Source: Muriicola soli (GTDB lineage: Bacteria > Bacteroidota > Bacteroidia > Flavobacteriales > Flavobacteriaceae). From it: DNA of 64,000 nucleotides. A program made the translations under genes and the position numbers. Under the pieces are notes generated by a model. The model was not told where the DNA came from and did no database searches. It saw only the letters and a program-made list of their open reading frames with translations. Numbering within the stretch: the first letter of the stretch is position 1; every line of letters begins with the position of its first letter. The DNA lies in contig NZ_CP035544.1 of NCBI RefSeq assembly GCF_004139715.1, forward strand, positions 248,001 through 312,000, read 5' to 3'. Below are positions 15,956 to 25,409 of the stretch, one piece after another.

Positions 15956-18510
15956 TCGTTGTTGGCCATAATATCCAACATCATAATTCGATTCTTAGGC
16001 AATGCCTGGGGCAGGTCGATATCAATGTAATCTACAATAAGTGCAGAATCTTTTTCCTTTACGAGCCCGGACTCCAAAACATTCTTCTTGTTCACCGGAA
16101 TCCTGATTTTGTTCGTTGGGTAGTAAACAAGATCCAGGGTGCTTTCTGAATAACCACTGAGGTCTGCACCTTGTTTCTCCAGCAGAGAACCGAGTTTTGT
16201 CTGGGGGTTGTTACTCCCAATCCAGTTCATAAAGTCTTTGATGTCCCATCGTTTATCAGTAATGCCCTGATAATAAATAACATCCCTGTTGCCATATCGA
16301 TACAGGTCGTGCGTAAGTTGGGAAGGAATAGGGTCACTTCTGTAGGCCTTCCTCTTCATTTGATCTACGTACCAGTCTGTGGCAAAAAGGCTGGTGCATA
16401 TGACCCGTACGTCATTTCGGTACCCTTCAATTTCCTGAACATACCACAGCGGGAAGGTGTCGTTATCACCAATGGTAAACAACATTGCCCCTGCCTCTTC
16501 CTGACAAGAATCGAGATAGGCTTTGGCAGCCGCCCTGGCCGTGTACTTACCCGAACGGTCATGGTCGTCCCAATTCTGGTAGGCCATCACTCCAGGAACA
16601 CTAAGCAGGCATATCAGGGTGATTAGAGGTGCCCACACTTTGGGCTTTATCAGCTTGCTGAACTCCTCGTAGAGGCCATATACACCAATGCCGATCCAAA
16701 TTGCAAAAATATAAAATGAGCCTACCAGCGAATAATCCCTTTCCCGGGGCTGGAAGATATAGGGGTTGGTATAAAACTGGATGGCAATTCCTGTAAAAAT
16801 AAAAAAGACGAATAGCACCCAGAATTGTTTGGGGTCCTTGGAGATCTGAAAAACAAGACCAATGATCCCCAGAAGCAAGGGAAGGAAAAAGTAGGTATTT
16901 CTCCCTTTGTTCTCCAGTACATCCTTAGGGAGGTTTTCCTGGCTGCCCAGTCTCAGGCTATCGATAAATCCAATGCCACTTAACCATTCTCCATTTCCGT
17001 TATATCGTCCCTGTACATCGTCTTGTTTGCCCACGAAATTCCACATAAAATAGCGCCAGTACATATATCCGAATTGAAACTGTACCATGTACTTTATATT
17101 CATCCAGAGGGATGGTGGTTGCACTTCCAGGTATTCTCCAAATTGTCTCAGGAAACTGATGTATTGGGCCTCGTCAATTTCACCATTGGCATATCCTACT
17201 TTAACCTGGTTGACCGCTTTTTGTAATTCCTCATTACTCGTGGTCATACGAAACTCGAGCGGACCAAAAAACTTCATGTAATTCTCGGCGTGCTGATCAC
17301 TCCACAATCTTGGGAGCAAGCCTTGATGAGCTTCATTTGGTCCCTGGATGGCACCCTTGTATTTGTTCACTATGATGTACTTCCCAAGGGCTTCATCTTT
17401 TTCGTATTTGGGTTTGTCGTCCCGGTCCTCGCCTGGAGGGGCAAAGGCATCAGAGTAATATGTGCCGTAGACGGGGCTATCTACCCCGGGATATTGCTCC
17501 CGGTTGTAATAGGCTAACAGCGACCTGGCATCTGACGGATTATTTTCATTGATCACCACATTGGCATTGGCCCGGATGGGCAGCATCAGCCAGGAAGAAA
17601 ATCCGAGGAATAGAAACATCCCGCAAAGCACGAGGGTATTCGCTCTTATGTAATTATTTTTCCGTGTATATCGCAAGGCGTAATAAAACACTCCGATAAA
17701 GATCAGCCCCATAATAAGGGTACCTGAATTAAAAGGAAGACCTATGCTGTTGATAAAGAAAACCTCACTCCATCCAAATAGTTTAAGCACATAGGTAAGG
17801 GAGAATTTATAGACAAGCATGAGTACAGCTATGACCGCGATATTGGCAAGTAAAAAATTCTTGATGGTTGTCTTTTTGTATTTTTTAAAATAATAGAGCA
17901 AGCCTATAGAAGGGATAGCCAAAAATCCCATAAACTGTATCCCAAATGTAAGTCCGACTACATATGATATCAGTACGAGATACTTGTTTCCTCTGGGATG
18001 GTCCAGGTTATCGGTCCATTTCAGACCCAGCCAAAGTAGGAGGGACATGATAAAACTGGCCATGGCATAGACCTCTGTTTCCACAGCATTAAACCAAAAA
18101 CTATCGGAAAAGGTAAGTGCCATAGAACCTACCAGACCGCTGCCCAATACGGCAATGGCCTTTGTGTCAGTCAAGGCTTCAGATTTTGAAATCAATTTTC
18201 TGGTGAGATTGGTGATGGTCCAGAACATAAAAAGGATGGTAAATGCACTCGAAAAAGCGGACATATAATTTACCATTCTGGCCACCTGATCGGCTTCCAT
18301 GGCAAACATGGCAAAGAAGGCTCCGATAATCTGAAATAAAGGGGCTCCCGGGGGGTGGGCAACTTGTAATTTTGCGGAAGTTGTAATGTATTCTCCGGCA
18401 TCCCACCAACTACCGGTAGGTTCAACCGTAAGGCCGTAAACTATTAGGGCTATAAAAAAGACTCCCCATCCCATTAGAGAGTCCCATTTATTAAAATTTT
18501 TCGATACCAT
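15895..18510 (-). CDS. DUF2723 membrane protein, N-terminal part (frame broken near its 3' end)
   Basis: 871 residues of a large polytopic inner-membrane protein of the DUF2723 family, common in Bacteroidota. The family resembles dolichyl-phosphate-mannose or O-mannosyl-type glycosyltransferases in its membrane core: first luminal loop PTGSWWDAGEYITTSAKLQ carries the Asp/Glu motif, then VAHPPGAPLFQIIG, about a dozen helices, and a periplasmic C-terminal domain (LFTIGDNDTFPLWYVQEIEG). The frame ends with nine out-of-frame residues (ALTKPSISG) after NNDWKRPIYFSGG because one G is missing from the run at 15926-15930. The rest of the protein is in the next frame. The biochemical role is unproven. 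Confidence 0.85.
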   Translation of the reverse strand: MVSKNFNKWDSLMGWGVFFIALIVYGLTVEPTGSWWDAGEYITTSAKLQVAHPPGAPLFQIIGAFFAMFAMEADQVARMVNYMSAFSSAFTILFMFWTITNLTRKLISKSEALTDTKAIAVLGSGLVGSMALTFSDSFWFNAVETEVYAMASFIMSLLLWLGLKWTDNLDHPRGNKYLVLISYVVGLTFGIQFMGFLAIPSIGLLYYFKKYKKTTIKNFLLANIAVIAVLMLVYKFSLTYVLKLFGWSEVFFINSIGLPFNSGTLIMGLIFIGVFYYALRYTRKNNYIRANTLVLCGMFLFLGFSSWLMLPIRANANVVINENNPSDARSLLAYYNREQYPGVDSPVYGTYYSDAFAPPGEDRDDKPKYEKDEALGKYIIVNKYKGAIQGPNEAHQGLLPRLWSDQHAENYMKFFGPLEFRMTTSNEELQKAVNQVKVGYANGEIDEAQYISFLRQFGEYLEVQPPSLWMNIKYMVQFQFGYMYWRYFMWNFVGKQDDVQGRYNGNGEWLSGIGFIDSLRLGSQENLPKDVLENKGRNTYFFLPLLLGIIGLVFQISKDPKQFWVLFVFFIFTGIAIQFYTNPYIFQPRERDYSLVGSFYIFAIWIGIGVYGLYEEFSKLIKPKVWAPLITLICLLSVPGVMAYQNWDDHDRSGKYTARAAAKAYLDSCQEEAGAMLFTIGDNDTFPLWYVQEIEGYRNDVRVICTSLFATDWYVDQMKRKAYRSDPIPSQLTHDLYRYGNRDVIYYQGITDKRWDIKDFMNWIGSNNPQTKLGSLLEKQGADLSGYSESTLDLVYYPTNKIRIPVNKKNVLESGLVKEKDSALIVDYIDIDLPQALPKNRIMMLDIMANNDWKRPIYFSGGALTKPSISG

Positions 18511-18630
18511 CAGGTCTTACTTTTACCAATAGGAGCGAAATTACTAATTAAAAAATTTATTGGGATCAATATTTGTTAAACCTTTAACGCGTGGCACAGC
18601 ATAAAATCGGGAGGATTGTAAATAAAAATA

Positions 18631-18661
18631 TTTGTGCAAACGAAACTTTGTCTTAAATTTG
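18631..18661 (+). promoter_or_regulatory. Promoter of tRNA-Gln
   Basis: TTTG (18631-18634), a 19-base spacer and TAAATTTG (18654-18661) match the Bacteroidota promoter exactly and lie 18 bases before the tRNA. The predicted start is only about a dozen bases from the mature 5' end. Confidence 0.8.
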
Positions 18662-18679
18662 CACGCTCTTAAACATCAT

Positions 18680-18751
18680 TGGCCTATGGTGTAATTGGCA
18701 ACACAGCTGGTTTTGGTCCAGTCGTTCTAGGTTCGAGTCCTAGTAGGCCAA
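18680..18751 (+). tRNA. tRNA-Gln (anticodon TTG)
   Basis: A 72-base cloverleaf. Acceptor stem TGGCCTA pairs with TAGGCCA. The D arm is GTGT/ACAC, the anticodon stem CTGG/CCAG encloses loop TTTTGGT with anticodon TTG at 18713-18715, and the T arm contains GGTTCGAGTCC. The discriminator base is A. The 3' CCA is not encoded and must be added. It has its own promoter and terminator. Confidence 0.97.
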
Positions 18752-18766
18752 CAGCTGAGCTCGAAG

Positions 18767-18792
18767 ACCCATCGTGAAAGCGATGGGTTTTT
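18767..18792 (+). terminator. Terminator after tRNA-Gln
   Basis: An 8-base-pair stem ACCCATCG/CGATGGGT with a 6-base loop followed by TTTT, 15 bases past the tRNA. It touches the stop codon of the convergent antiporter gene. Confidence 0.8.
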
Positions 18793-20110
18793 ACGTTTCA
18801 GGATCTTCTTCAATGGGATCTATTCTATCTACTTCAGGGGCAGTATCTGATCCTTCAAGTACGACTGTAGCTTTTTCCTTATCCAGAATGTCCTTTTCCT
18901 CATCGGCCAGGTCCACTAGCGTTTTTGTTTTCTTTTTATCCTTTATCATTGCCCAGGTCATGATTAGGCTGGTACCGATAATTACAAAGAGAAGGATTCC
19001 GGGTTCAAAGGTGGCAATTTGGGCTTCCGCCGGAATCGCATAGAAAAGCAGGACAGTTATTAAACCCCTTGGGGCGATAAAAAGCTGAGGTAGAATATCA
19101 CTGCCGTAGAAGGTCCGAAGAATTACGAAGCGTACCACATATATAGATAGGATAATCAGCAAGCTGATCAACGCAACGGTAAAGCTAAAAAGCGAAGCGA
19201 TAGCTATAGTGAGACCAAAAATGACAAAGAAAAATGTCCTGACCACAAATGCCGTTTCCAGGGTTACGATATGCAACTCGTGATATATGCGATGTGCCTT
19301 CTCATGATCCAGAAAAGTAGCGAATTTGCCCCTGAAGAACAATTTCATATTTGCAATGACCAGACCAAAGATCAAAATGATCAAGAGGGAGGACAAGTGC
19401 AATTGTTTACCTATGGCATATAATAGGAGTAAAACCGCGATCAGGAGAAATAGTTTGGCCTGACTCTTAATAGTTTGGAATACCAGGATGATGGCATAAC
19501 TGGCTATGATCGAAATAACAATAGTTAAAAGAATATTGAGGGCAAAACCACCTGCACCGCCTTGTGAGGCCGGATTCATCTCACCTACCAGAAAATAGAA
19601 CATCATGATCCCCATGATATCTGAAAAGGTGCTTTCATAGATGTGAAATTCCTTTTTGGACGGTACCAGTCCGCTTACACTGGGAATTATGATGGCGCTT
19701 GACAGAATCGACAAAGGAGTTGCGTAAAGCCAGGCCGACTGCATGCTCATGTCAGGGACGAACTGATGTAGAATTAGAGCTGCGAGGTATGCCGAGCCCA
19801 GAAGTCCGATAAGCGCAACAGCCATCGACTTGAGAATAGGGACCAGTTTTTCCTTTTTTAATTCGAGTTCTAGCGCTGCTTCCAGAACGATCATTATAAG
19901 TCCGATGATCCCAAGGACCTCAAGAGCCGGAAAAAAATCGACCTTGTCAGAGGTGAAATAGGAGAGGACAAATTGCAAGATCACCCCTAGGAAAATCAGT
20001 AAGAGGACAGAAGGAATATTTGTCCTTTTTGAAATTCCATTGAAAATAAACGAGAGGATGAGGATTACAGACGCCTCAATTATAATATTGTAAGAAGAGA
20101 AAACATCCAT
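18791..20110 (-). CDS. Cation:proton antiporter (CPA1/NhaP type)
   Basis: A 439-residue inner-membrane protein with about 12 hydrophobic segments (residues 8-400) and an acidic, charged cytoplasmic tail of some 40 residues (KDKKKTKTLVDLADEEKDIL onward). It resembles monovalent cation/proton antiporters: an N-terminal IIIEASVILILSFIFNGISK segment, GLIMIVLEAALELELKKEKL, and the later helix FIAPRGLITVLLFYAIPAEA, which corresponds to the conserved APRG(L/P) region of the family. It likely exchanges Na+ or K+ for H+ for pH and salt homeostasis; cation preference is not readable. It stands alone, convergent with tRNA-Gln. Confidence 0.87.
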   Translation of the reverse strand: MDVFSSYNIIIEASVILILSFIFNGISKRTNIPSVLLLIFLGVILQFVLSYFTSDKVDFFPALEVLGIIGLIMIVLEAALELELKKEKLVPILKSMAVALIGLLGSAYLAALILHQFVPDMSMQSAWLYATPLSILSSAIIIPSVSGLVPSKKEFHIYESTFSDIMGIMMFYFLVGEMNPASQGGAGGFALNILLTIVISIIASYAIILVFQTIKSQAKLFLLIAVLLLLYAIGKQLHLSSLLIILIFGLVIANMKLFFRGKFATFLDHEKAHRIYHELHIVTLETAFVVRTFFFVIFGLTIAIASLFSFTVALISLLIILSIYVVRFVILRTFYGSDILPQLFIAPRGLITVLLFYAIPAEAQIATFEPGILLFVIIGTSLIMTWAMIKDKKKTKTLVDLADEEKDILDKEKATVVLEGSDTAPEVDRIDPIEEDPET

Positions 20111-20242
20111 GTGAGGAAGTTGATTAGGGAGTTAATATGTAAAATAAAAGTACAACTAAATCCAGAATACAAAGGCACTGTACACTTTATTTATAATTCC
20201 CAACGACTGCTTTTTGAGTTTAAAATATTAATAAAAATTATG

Positions 20243-20250
20243 TATATTTG
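20243..20250 (+). promoter_or_regulatory. -7 promoter box for rimP-nusA-infB
   Basis: TATATTTG matches TAnnTTTG, giving a predicted leader of about 60 bases that contains the hairpin at 20280-20301. The upstream TTG (20214-20216) is further away than usual (26 bases). Confidence 0.5.
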
Positions 20251-20279
20251 CACCACTGAAAGGATAGTAAAGTATTCAT

Positions 20280-20305
20280 GAGGGGACAATTTAGTCCCCT
20301 CTTTT
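20280..20305 (+). promoter_or_regulatory. Terminator-like hairpin in the rimP-nusA-infB leader
   Basis: A perfect 8-base-pair stem GAGGGGAC/GTCCCCTC with loop AATTTA is followed directly by TTTT. It lies between the predicted transcription start and the rimP ATG at 20319. The shape is that of an intrinsic terminator or attenuator, in the leader of the operon that encodes NusA itself. Confidence 0.55.
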
Positions 20306-20318
20306 GTTACTTATATTT

Positions 20319-20780
20319 ATGTTGAAGGAACAAGCAGAGGCTTTATTGGACGAGGTTTTAAAGGAGCATCCGGAACTTTTTCTTATCGATTTTACGGTGA
20401 GTTCGGCCAATCAGATTAAAATAGTGATTGACGGAGATAAAGGGGTGAACCTGGAAGATTGTATGACGGTAAGCAGGGCCATTGAACATAACCTGGACAG
20501 AGAAGCCATTGATTTTTCATTGGAAGTGACCTCTCCGGGGGCCACTGAACCACTGACCATGCCACGGCAGTACGGAAAAAATATCGGGAGAACACTGGAG
20601 GTGAAGACTTCGGAGACTACTGTAAAAGGAACTTTGGTTTCTGCAGAAGAAGAAGGAATAACACTGGAATGGAAAGCGAGGGAACCCAAACCTATCGGGA
20701 AGGGAAAAACCACAGTTTTAAAAAGCGTGATGGTCCCGTTTTCAGAAATTATAAAAGCGAACGTAGTACTTAAATTTTAA
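20319..20780 (+). CDS. rimP: Ribosome maturation factor RimP
   Basis: A 153-residue RimP, needed for 30S subunit maturation. The N-terminal alpha/beta domain includes NQIKIVIDGDKGVNLEDCMT and the signature ISRAIE-like VSRAIEHNLDREAIDFSLEV, followed by TSPGATEPLTMPRQYGKNIG. The C-terminal SH3-like domain has LEVKTSETTVKGTLVSAEEE. ATG at 20319 is preferred over an in-frame TTG 15 bases upstream, which would lie in the hairpin tail. It is the first gene of rimP-nusA-infB and nusA follows after 12 bases. Confidence 0.95.
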   Translation: MLKEQAEALLDEVLKEHPELFLIDFTVSSANQIKIVIDGDKGVNLEDCMTVSRAIEHNLDREAIDFSLEVTSPGATEPLTMPRQYGKNIGRTLEVKTSETTVKGTLVSAEEEGITLEWKAREPKPIGKGKTTVLKSVMVPFSEIIKANVVLKF

Positions 20781-20792
20781 TTTTAGATCAGA

Positions 20793-22025
20793 ATGGAAAA
20801 TATCGCATTGATCGAATCATTCTCGGAATTCAAAGATGACAAATTCATCGACCGGGTAACCCTTATGGCAATTTTAGAAGATGTGTTCAGAAATGCCCTA
20901 AAAAAGAAATTTGGATCGGATGACAACTTTGATATCATTATCAATCCGGATAAAGGGGATTTGGAGATTTGGAGAAACCGGGTCGTTGTTGAAGATGGTG
21001 AGGTAGAAGAACCTAACGAACAAATATCTCTATCAGAAGCCAGGAAAATTGAACCCGATTTTGAAGTTGGGGAAGACGTTTCTGAAGAAGTGAAACTAAT
21101 CGATCTGGGAAGGCGAGCCATTCTGGCCCTCAGACAAAATCTGATCTCTAAAATACACGAGCACGACAACACAACTATATACAAGCAATTTAAGGATCTG
21201 GAAGGCGAGATATACACCGCTGAGGTTCACCACATCAGACATAAGGCAATTATTTTGCTCGATGATGAGGGCAACGAAATTATTCTTCCCAAGGACAAGC
21301 AGATTCCTTCTGACTTCTTCAGAAAAGGGGATAATGTGAGGGGAATTATCGAAAGTGTGGAGTTAAAAGGGAACAAGCCTATGATTATTATGTCTAGAAC
21401 TTCCCCCACCTTTCTGGAACAGTTGTTTTTTCAGGAAATTCCGGAAGTATTTGACGGCCTAATTACTATTAAGAAGGCGGTTCGGATTCCAGGTGAAAAG
21501 GCGAAAGTGGCCGTAGATTCCTACGATGACCGAATTGATCCTGTTGGAGCTTGCGTGGGAATGAAAGGATCTCGTATTCACGGGATTGTAAGAGAACTGG
21601 GCAATGAGAATATCGATGTGATCAACTGGACGAATAACCCTCAACTAATGGTTACCCGATCCCTGAGTCCTGCTAGGGTGTCAACGGTAAAATTGAATGA
21701 TGAAAACATGACGGCCCAGGTTTATCTAAAGCCCGAAGAAGTTTCCAAGGCGATAGGTCGCGGGGGGCACAATATACGTTTAGCTGGTCAGTTGACCGGT
21801 TACGAGATTGACGTCTTTAGAGAAGGCGTTGAAGAAGATGTGGAACTCACGGAATTCTCTGACGAAATTGAAGCCTGGATTATTGAAGAATTAAAGAAAA
21901 TAGGTCTGGATACAGCCAGAAGTGTTTTGGAACAGGATGTGGAAGATCTTGTAAAAAGGACAGATCTCGAGGAAGAAACCATACTCGATGTGGTACGTAT
22001 CCTAAAGGCCGAGTTTGAAGATTAA
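20793..22025 (+). CDS. nusA: Transcription termination/antitermination factor NusA
   Basis: A 410-residue NusA that binds RNA polymerase and modulates pausing and termination. Order: N-terminal polymerase-binding domain (about 1-130, LIESFSEFKDDKFIDRVTLM), S1 domain (about 135-200, GEIYTAEVHHIRHKAIILLD), KH1 and KH2 (about 205-345, DPVGACVGMKGSRIHGIVRE, AIGRGGHNIRLAGQLTGYEI). It ends soon after KH2 with an acidic helical segment and has no E. coli-type acidic repeats, as expected for this phylum. Central gene of rimP-nusA-infB. Confidence 0.97.
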   Translation: MENIALIESFSEFKDDKFIDRVTLMAILEDVFRNALKKKFGSDDNFDIIINPDKGDLEIWRNRVVVEDGEVEEPNEQISLSEARKIEPDFEVGEDVSEEVKLIDLGRRAILALRQNLISKIHEHDNTTIYKQFKDLEGEIYTAEVHHIRHKAIILLDDEGNEIILPKDKQIPSDFFRKGDNVRGIIESVELKGNKPMIIMSRTSPTFLEQLFFQEIPEVFDGLITIKKAVRIPGEKAKVAVDSYDDRIDPVGACVGMKGSRIHGIVRELGNENIDVINWTNNPQLMVTRSLSPARVSTVKLNDENMTAQVYLKPEEVSKAIGRGGHNIRLAGQLTGYEIDVFREGVEEDVELTEFSDEIEAWIIEELKKIGLDTARSVLEQDVEDLVKRTDLEEETILDVVRILKAEFED

Positions 22026-22067
22026 GCTATATATTAGCGAAAAAAAATAAGAGAGTAAACAGTATTT

Positions 22068-24740
22068 ATGGCAGACAGTGCGACAATAAGGCTTAACAAA
22101 GTTCTGAGAGAACTTAACATCTCCCTGGATAGGGCGGTTGATTTTCTTGCCTCCAAAGGGCATGAAATTGACGCGCGCCCTACTACGAAAATTTCGGAGG
22201 AGGTGCATCAGGTTCTCTTGGATGAATTCCAAACCGACATGAGCAAGAAGGTTGCTTCTATCGAAGTTGGGGAGGAAAAGCGTAAAGAGAAGGAGGCTAT
22301 AAGACTACAACTCGAACAAGAACAGGAAGAAAGGCGTCTGGCTCGTGAAAAGAGAGCTGCAGCCTCTGAAGTAGTTAAAGCCAAGGCTGATCTTTCAGGC
22401 CCGAAAATGGTGGGTAAGATCGATCTTGAAAAAGATAAAAAATCCAAAGCGAAAGAAGAAGTAGCTGAGCCTGAAGCTCCTGTTGAAACAGAGGCTATAA
22501 AGGAGGCAGCTCCGGCCGCTAAACCTGAAAAGAAAAAAGCGAAAGCAGCTAAACCTGCTGAGAAAAAGGTTGAAGAAGAGGAGAAAGAGGAGAAGCCGGA
22601 GGCGATAGAAACAAATTATCAAAAACTCTCGGGCCCCAAAATCATGGGGGATAAGATAGACCTCACCAAGTTTGAAAAGCCCAAAAAGAAAAAGGAGGCT
22701 GCTTCTAAGCCAGATCCACAGGACAGGAAGAAAAGAAGGAAACGAATCATAAGTGATTCAGGACCTCGTGGCGGAAGACGAGGCAAACCCGGTGATAAAA
22801 GAGGATCAAGAGCAGGAGTTACATCTAAGGTAGAGCCCACAGAGGAAGAAGTACAAAAACAGGTTAGGGAAACCCTGGAAAAATTACAGGGGAAGTCCAA
22901 AAAAGGCAAAGGGGCAAAATACAGAAGAGACAAAAGAGACCAGCACAGGCAACAATCTGAAAAGGATCTCGAGCAACTCGAATTGGACAACAAAGTCCTG
23001 AAGGTTACCGAGTTTGTAACGGTAGGTGAAGTGGCCACTATGATGGACGTTCCTACTACTCAGATTATCTCGGCCTGTATGTCACTGGGGATCATGGTAA
23101 CCATGAATCAGCGCCTCGACGCGGAAACGCTTTCAATAGTTGCAGAGGAATTTGGCTATGAGGTCGAATTCGTTACAGCCGATATTGAGGAGTCTATTGA
23201 AGAAGAAGTTGATGCGCCGGAGGATCTCAAACCAAGAGCCCCTATCGTTACCGTAATGGGACATGTGGATCACGGAAAGACTTCACTTCTGGATTATGTA
23301 AGACAGGAAAATGTAATTGCCGGCGAGAGTGGTGGGATTACCCAGCATATAGGTGCCTATGGAGTGCAATTGGAGAACGGTCAAAAGATCGCATTCCTCG
23401 ATACTCCCGGTCACGAAGCCTTTACCGCGATGCGGGCAAGGGGAGCACAGGTAACAGATATTGCTATTATCGTGATAGCCGCTGATGACGACATTATGCC
23501 TCAGACCAAGGAGGCGATTAGTCATGCCCAGGCAGCTAGTGTACCCATTGTTTTCGCTATCAACAAAATAGACAGGCCCAACGCCAATCCAGAGAAGATC
23601 AAGGAAGGCTTGGCTGCAATGAATCTTCTGGTTGAAGACTGGGGAGGTAAAATACAATCACATGATATTTCGGCCAAGACGGGAGAAGGGGTAAAGGAAT
23701 TGCTTGAGAAGGTAATTCTGGAAGCCGAATTGCTCGAGCTGAAGGCCAATCCGGATAAACTCGCAACAGGAACGGTTGTAGAAGCCTTTCTCGATAAGGG
23801 AAGAGGGTATGTATCTACCGTCCTGGTCCTTGCAGGAACATTGAAAATTGGAGATTATGTCCTGGCAGGAACCTGTAGTGGGAAAGTAAAAGCAATGCAG
23901 GACGAACGCGGTAAATCAGTTGATGAAGCAGGTCCGTCCACCCCTATTTCTATTTTGGGATTAGACGGAGCTCCGCAAGCCGGTGATAAATTTAACGTCC
24001 TGGATGACGAGCGTGAAGCAAAACAAATTGCTGCCAAGAGAAGTCAGTTACTCAGAGAGCAATCTGTTAGAACACAGCGACATATCACTCTTGATGAGAT
24101 TGGACGTAGAATTGCGTTAGGTGATTTCAAAGAACTGAACATCATCCTTAAAGGGGATGTAGATGGTTCTGTGGAAGCCTTAACAGATAGTTTCCAAAAA
24201 CTGTCTACTGACGAGATACAAGTAAACATTATCCACAAAGGTGTGGGTGCGATCACTGAATCGGATGTGCTTCTGGCTTCTGCTTCTGATGCCATTGTCA
24301 TCGGGTTTAATGTAAGACCTATGGGCAATGCACGGGATATTGCAGATAAAGAAGAGATCGATATCAGGATGTACTCCATCATTTACGATGCCATCAACGA
24401 TCTCAAAGATGCGATGGAAGGGATGTTATCACCCGAGATTAAAGAAGAGATTACCGGAACTGCTGAGATCAGGGAAACCTTTAAGATCTCCAAGATCGGT
24501 ACTATTGCAGGGTGTATGGTGACCAGTGGAAAGATTTTCAGAAACTCCAATATCCGACTCATCAGAGATGGGGTAGTGATCTATACGGGAGTACTCGCGT
24601 CTCTGAAACGTTTTAAAGACGACGTGAAGGAAGTTAGTAAAGGTTATGACTGCGGACTTCAGATTAAGAATTACAACGATATCAAAGAGAATGACATCGT
24701 TGAAGCCTTTCAGGAAGTCGCCGTTAAAAAGACCCTGTAA
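22068..24740 (+). CDS. infB: Translation initiation factor IF-2
   Basis: An 890-residue IF-2, the GTPase that places initiator tRNA on the ribosome. It has an N-terminal IF2-N helix domain ([20 protein letters not shown]), a long charged Lys/Glu/Ala-rich linker (about 60-300), a second IF2-N-like segment (about 310-370) and the G domain from about 390 (GHVDHGKT near 397, [23 protein letters not shown]). The C-terminal beta barrels and the tRNA-binding domain end VAVKKTL. Nothing is missing. It is the last gene of the operon and is followed by a strong terminator. Confidence 0.98.
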   Translation: MADSATIRLNKVLRELNISLDRAVDFLASKGHEIDARPTTKISEEVHQVLLDEFQTDMSKKVASIEVGEEKRKEKEAIRLQLEQEQEERRLAREKRAAASEVVKAKADLSGPKMVGKIDLEKDKKSKAKEEVAEPEAPVETEAIKEAAPAAKPEKKKAKAAKPAEKKVEEEEKEEKPEAIETNYQKLSGPKIMGDKIDLTKFEKPKKKKEAASKPDPQDRKKRRKRIISDSGPRGGRRGKPGDKRGSRAGVTSKVEPTEEEVQKQVRETLEKLQGKSKKGKGAKYRRDKRDQHRQQSEKDLEQLELDNKVLKVTEFVTVGEVATMMDVPTTQIISACMSLGIMVTMNQRLDAETLSIVAEEFGYEVEFVTADIEESIEEEVDAPEDLKPRAPIVTVMGHVDHGKTSLLDYVRQENVIAGESGGITQHIGAYGVQLENGQKIAFLDTPGHEAFTAMRARGAQVTDIAIIVIAADDDIMPQTKEAISHAQAASVPIVFAINKIDRPNANPEKIKEGLAAMNLLVEDWGGKIQSHDISAKTGEGVKELLEKVILEAELLELKANPDKLATGTVVEAFLDKGRGYVSTVLVLAGTLKIGDYVLAGTCSGKVKAMQDERGKSVDEAGPSTPISILGLDGAPQAGDKFNVLDDEREAKQIAAKRSQLLREQSVRTQRHITLDEIGRRIALGDFKELNIILKGDVDGSVEALTDSFQKLSTDEIQVNIIHKGVGAITESDVLLASASDAIVIGFNVRPMGNARDIADKEEIDIRMYSIIYDAINDLKDAMEGMLSPEIKEEITGTAEIRETFKISKIGTIAGCMVTSGKIFRNSNIRLIRDGVVIYTGVLASLKRFKDDVKEVSKGYDCGLQIKNYNDIKENDIVEAFQEVAVKKTL

Positions 24741-24757
24741 AAAAGAGGAATTTAAAT

Positions 24758-24788
24758 AAAAAACCCTTGCTTTCGGCAAGGGTTTTTT
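24758..24788. terminator. Terminator after infB
   Basis: A stem of up to 13 base pairs (AAAAAACCCTTGC with GCAAGGGTTTTTT) around a TTTCG loop, with a further T run. It ends rimP-nusA-infB and, being symmetric, also serves the convergent SPOR-domain gene. Confidence 0.92.
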
Positions 24789-24809
24789 TATGGTATTACG
24801 TGGCTCGTC

Positions 24810-25177
24810 TCAATTATTGGAAATGGGTTTGAGGATAATGGATTGCGGATATTTCTTTCGAACTTCGGCGAAAGTCCGCTCCACGTCTAGTTTGTTTTTA
24901 AACCTGCCCAAATGCACTCTGTAGGTGGGGGAATCAAAAATAATTTTAGTGCCAAATTGAGGAAAATCTACGGAAGCATCATCTTGAAGAATGGTTGCCT
25001 CGGCATAAGATCCAAAACCAATCTGAATTGTGTAATAAGCAGTTTTGGAATTGATTTTTTATAGATTTCTAGGAGCTCTGTTATCTCAGGATCTTGTTCA
25101 ACTGTGACTACCCCGTTTTGTGCATGACCCAAGAAAGGGATTAAGACCAAAAGTAAGGTGTATAAGGCGTTTTTCAT
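24810..25177 (-). pseudogene. Frameshifted exported SPOR-domain protein
   Basis: The first frame gives a signal peptide (MKNALYTLLLVLIPFLGHAQ) and GVVTVEQDPEITELLEIYKK, then runs out of frame to a stop at 24968. The next frame continues KTAYYTIQIGFGSYAEATIL, then DFPQFGTKIIFDSPTYRVHL and GRFKNKLDVERTFAEVRKKY, ending at TGA 24812-24810. This is a SPOR peptidoglycan-binding domain (YTIQIGFGS start and YRVHLGRF strand are typical). One additional A in the run at 25055-25060 (T6 on the plus strand) restores a single frame of about 122 residues. Pseudogene or homopolymer error. Confidence 0.7.
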
Positions 25178-25316
25178 AGGGTGTGATGATTGAAATTAAA
25201 AGCTATTGACAAAGGTAATTCATTAGGGCTTAGACAGAATAGGGAAAGCTTATTTAGAATAGGTATAAATTATGAATTATCGATAGTTAAGGATTTCCCA
25301 AATAAAGTCTATGTCG

Positions 25317-25324
25317 TATTTTTG
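25317..25324 (+). promoter_or_regulatory. -7 promoter box for the alternative complex III operon
   Basis: TATTTTTG matches TAnnTTTG, 85 bases before the actA start. The -33 element is weak. It is the only exact match seen in the 230-base gap before actA. Confidence 0.4.
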
Positions 25325-25409
25325 ACCCCAATAAAATTGGCGATAAGCTTATATTTTTACTAGCATAAAGAAATTATCGTGCCAATGTTTCGATAGAAAT
25401 AATTTCAAT

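Noticed and set aside
16171-16626. A 151-residue open frame on the plus strand inside the DUF2723 gene
   Set aside because: Antisense shadow of a well-supported membrane-protein gene with no promoter or family similarity.
18680-18751. Possible pseudo-tRNA because CCA is not encoded
   Set aside because: All stems pair, the anticodon loop is normal and a dedicated promoter and terminator exist; CCA is commonly added after transcription.
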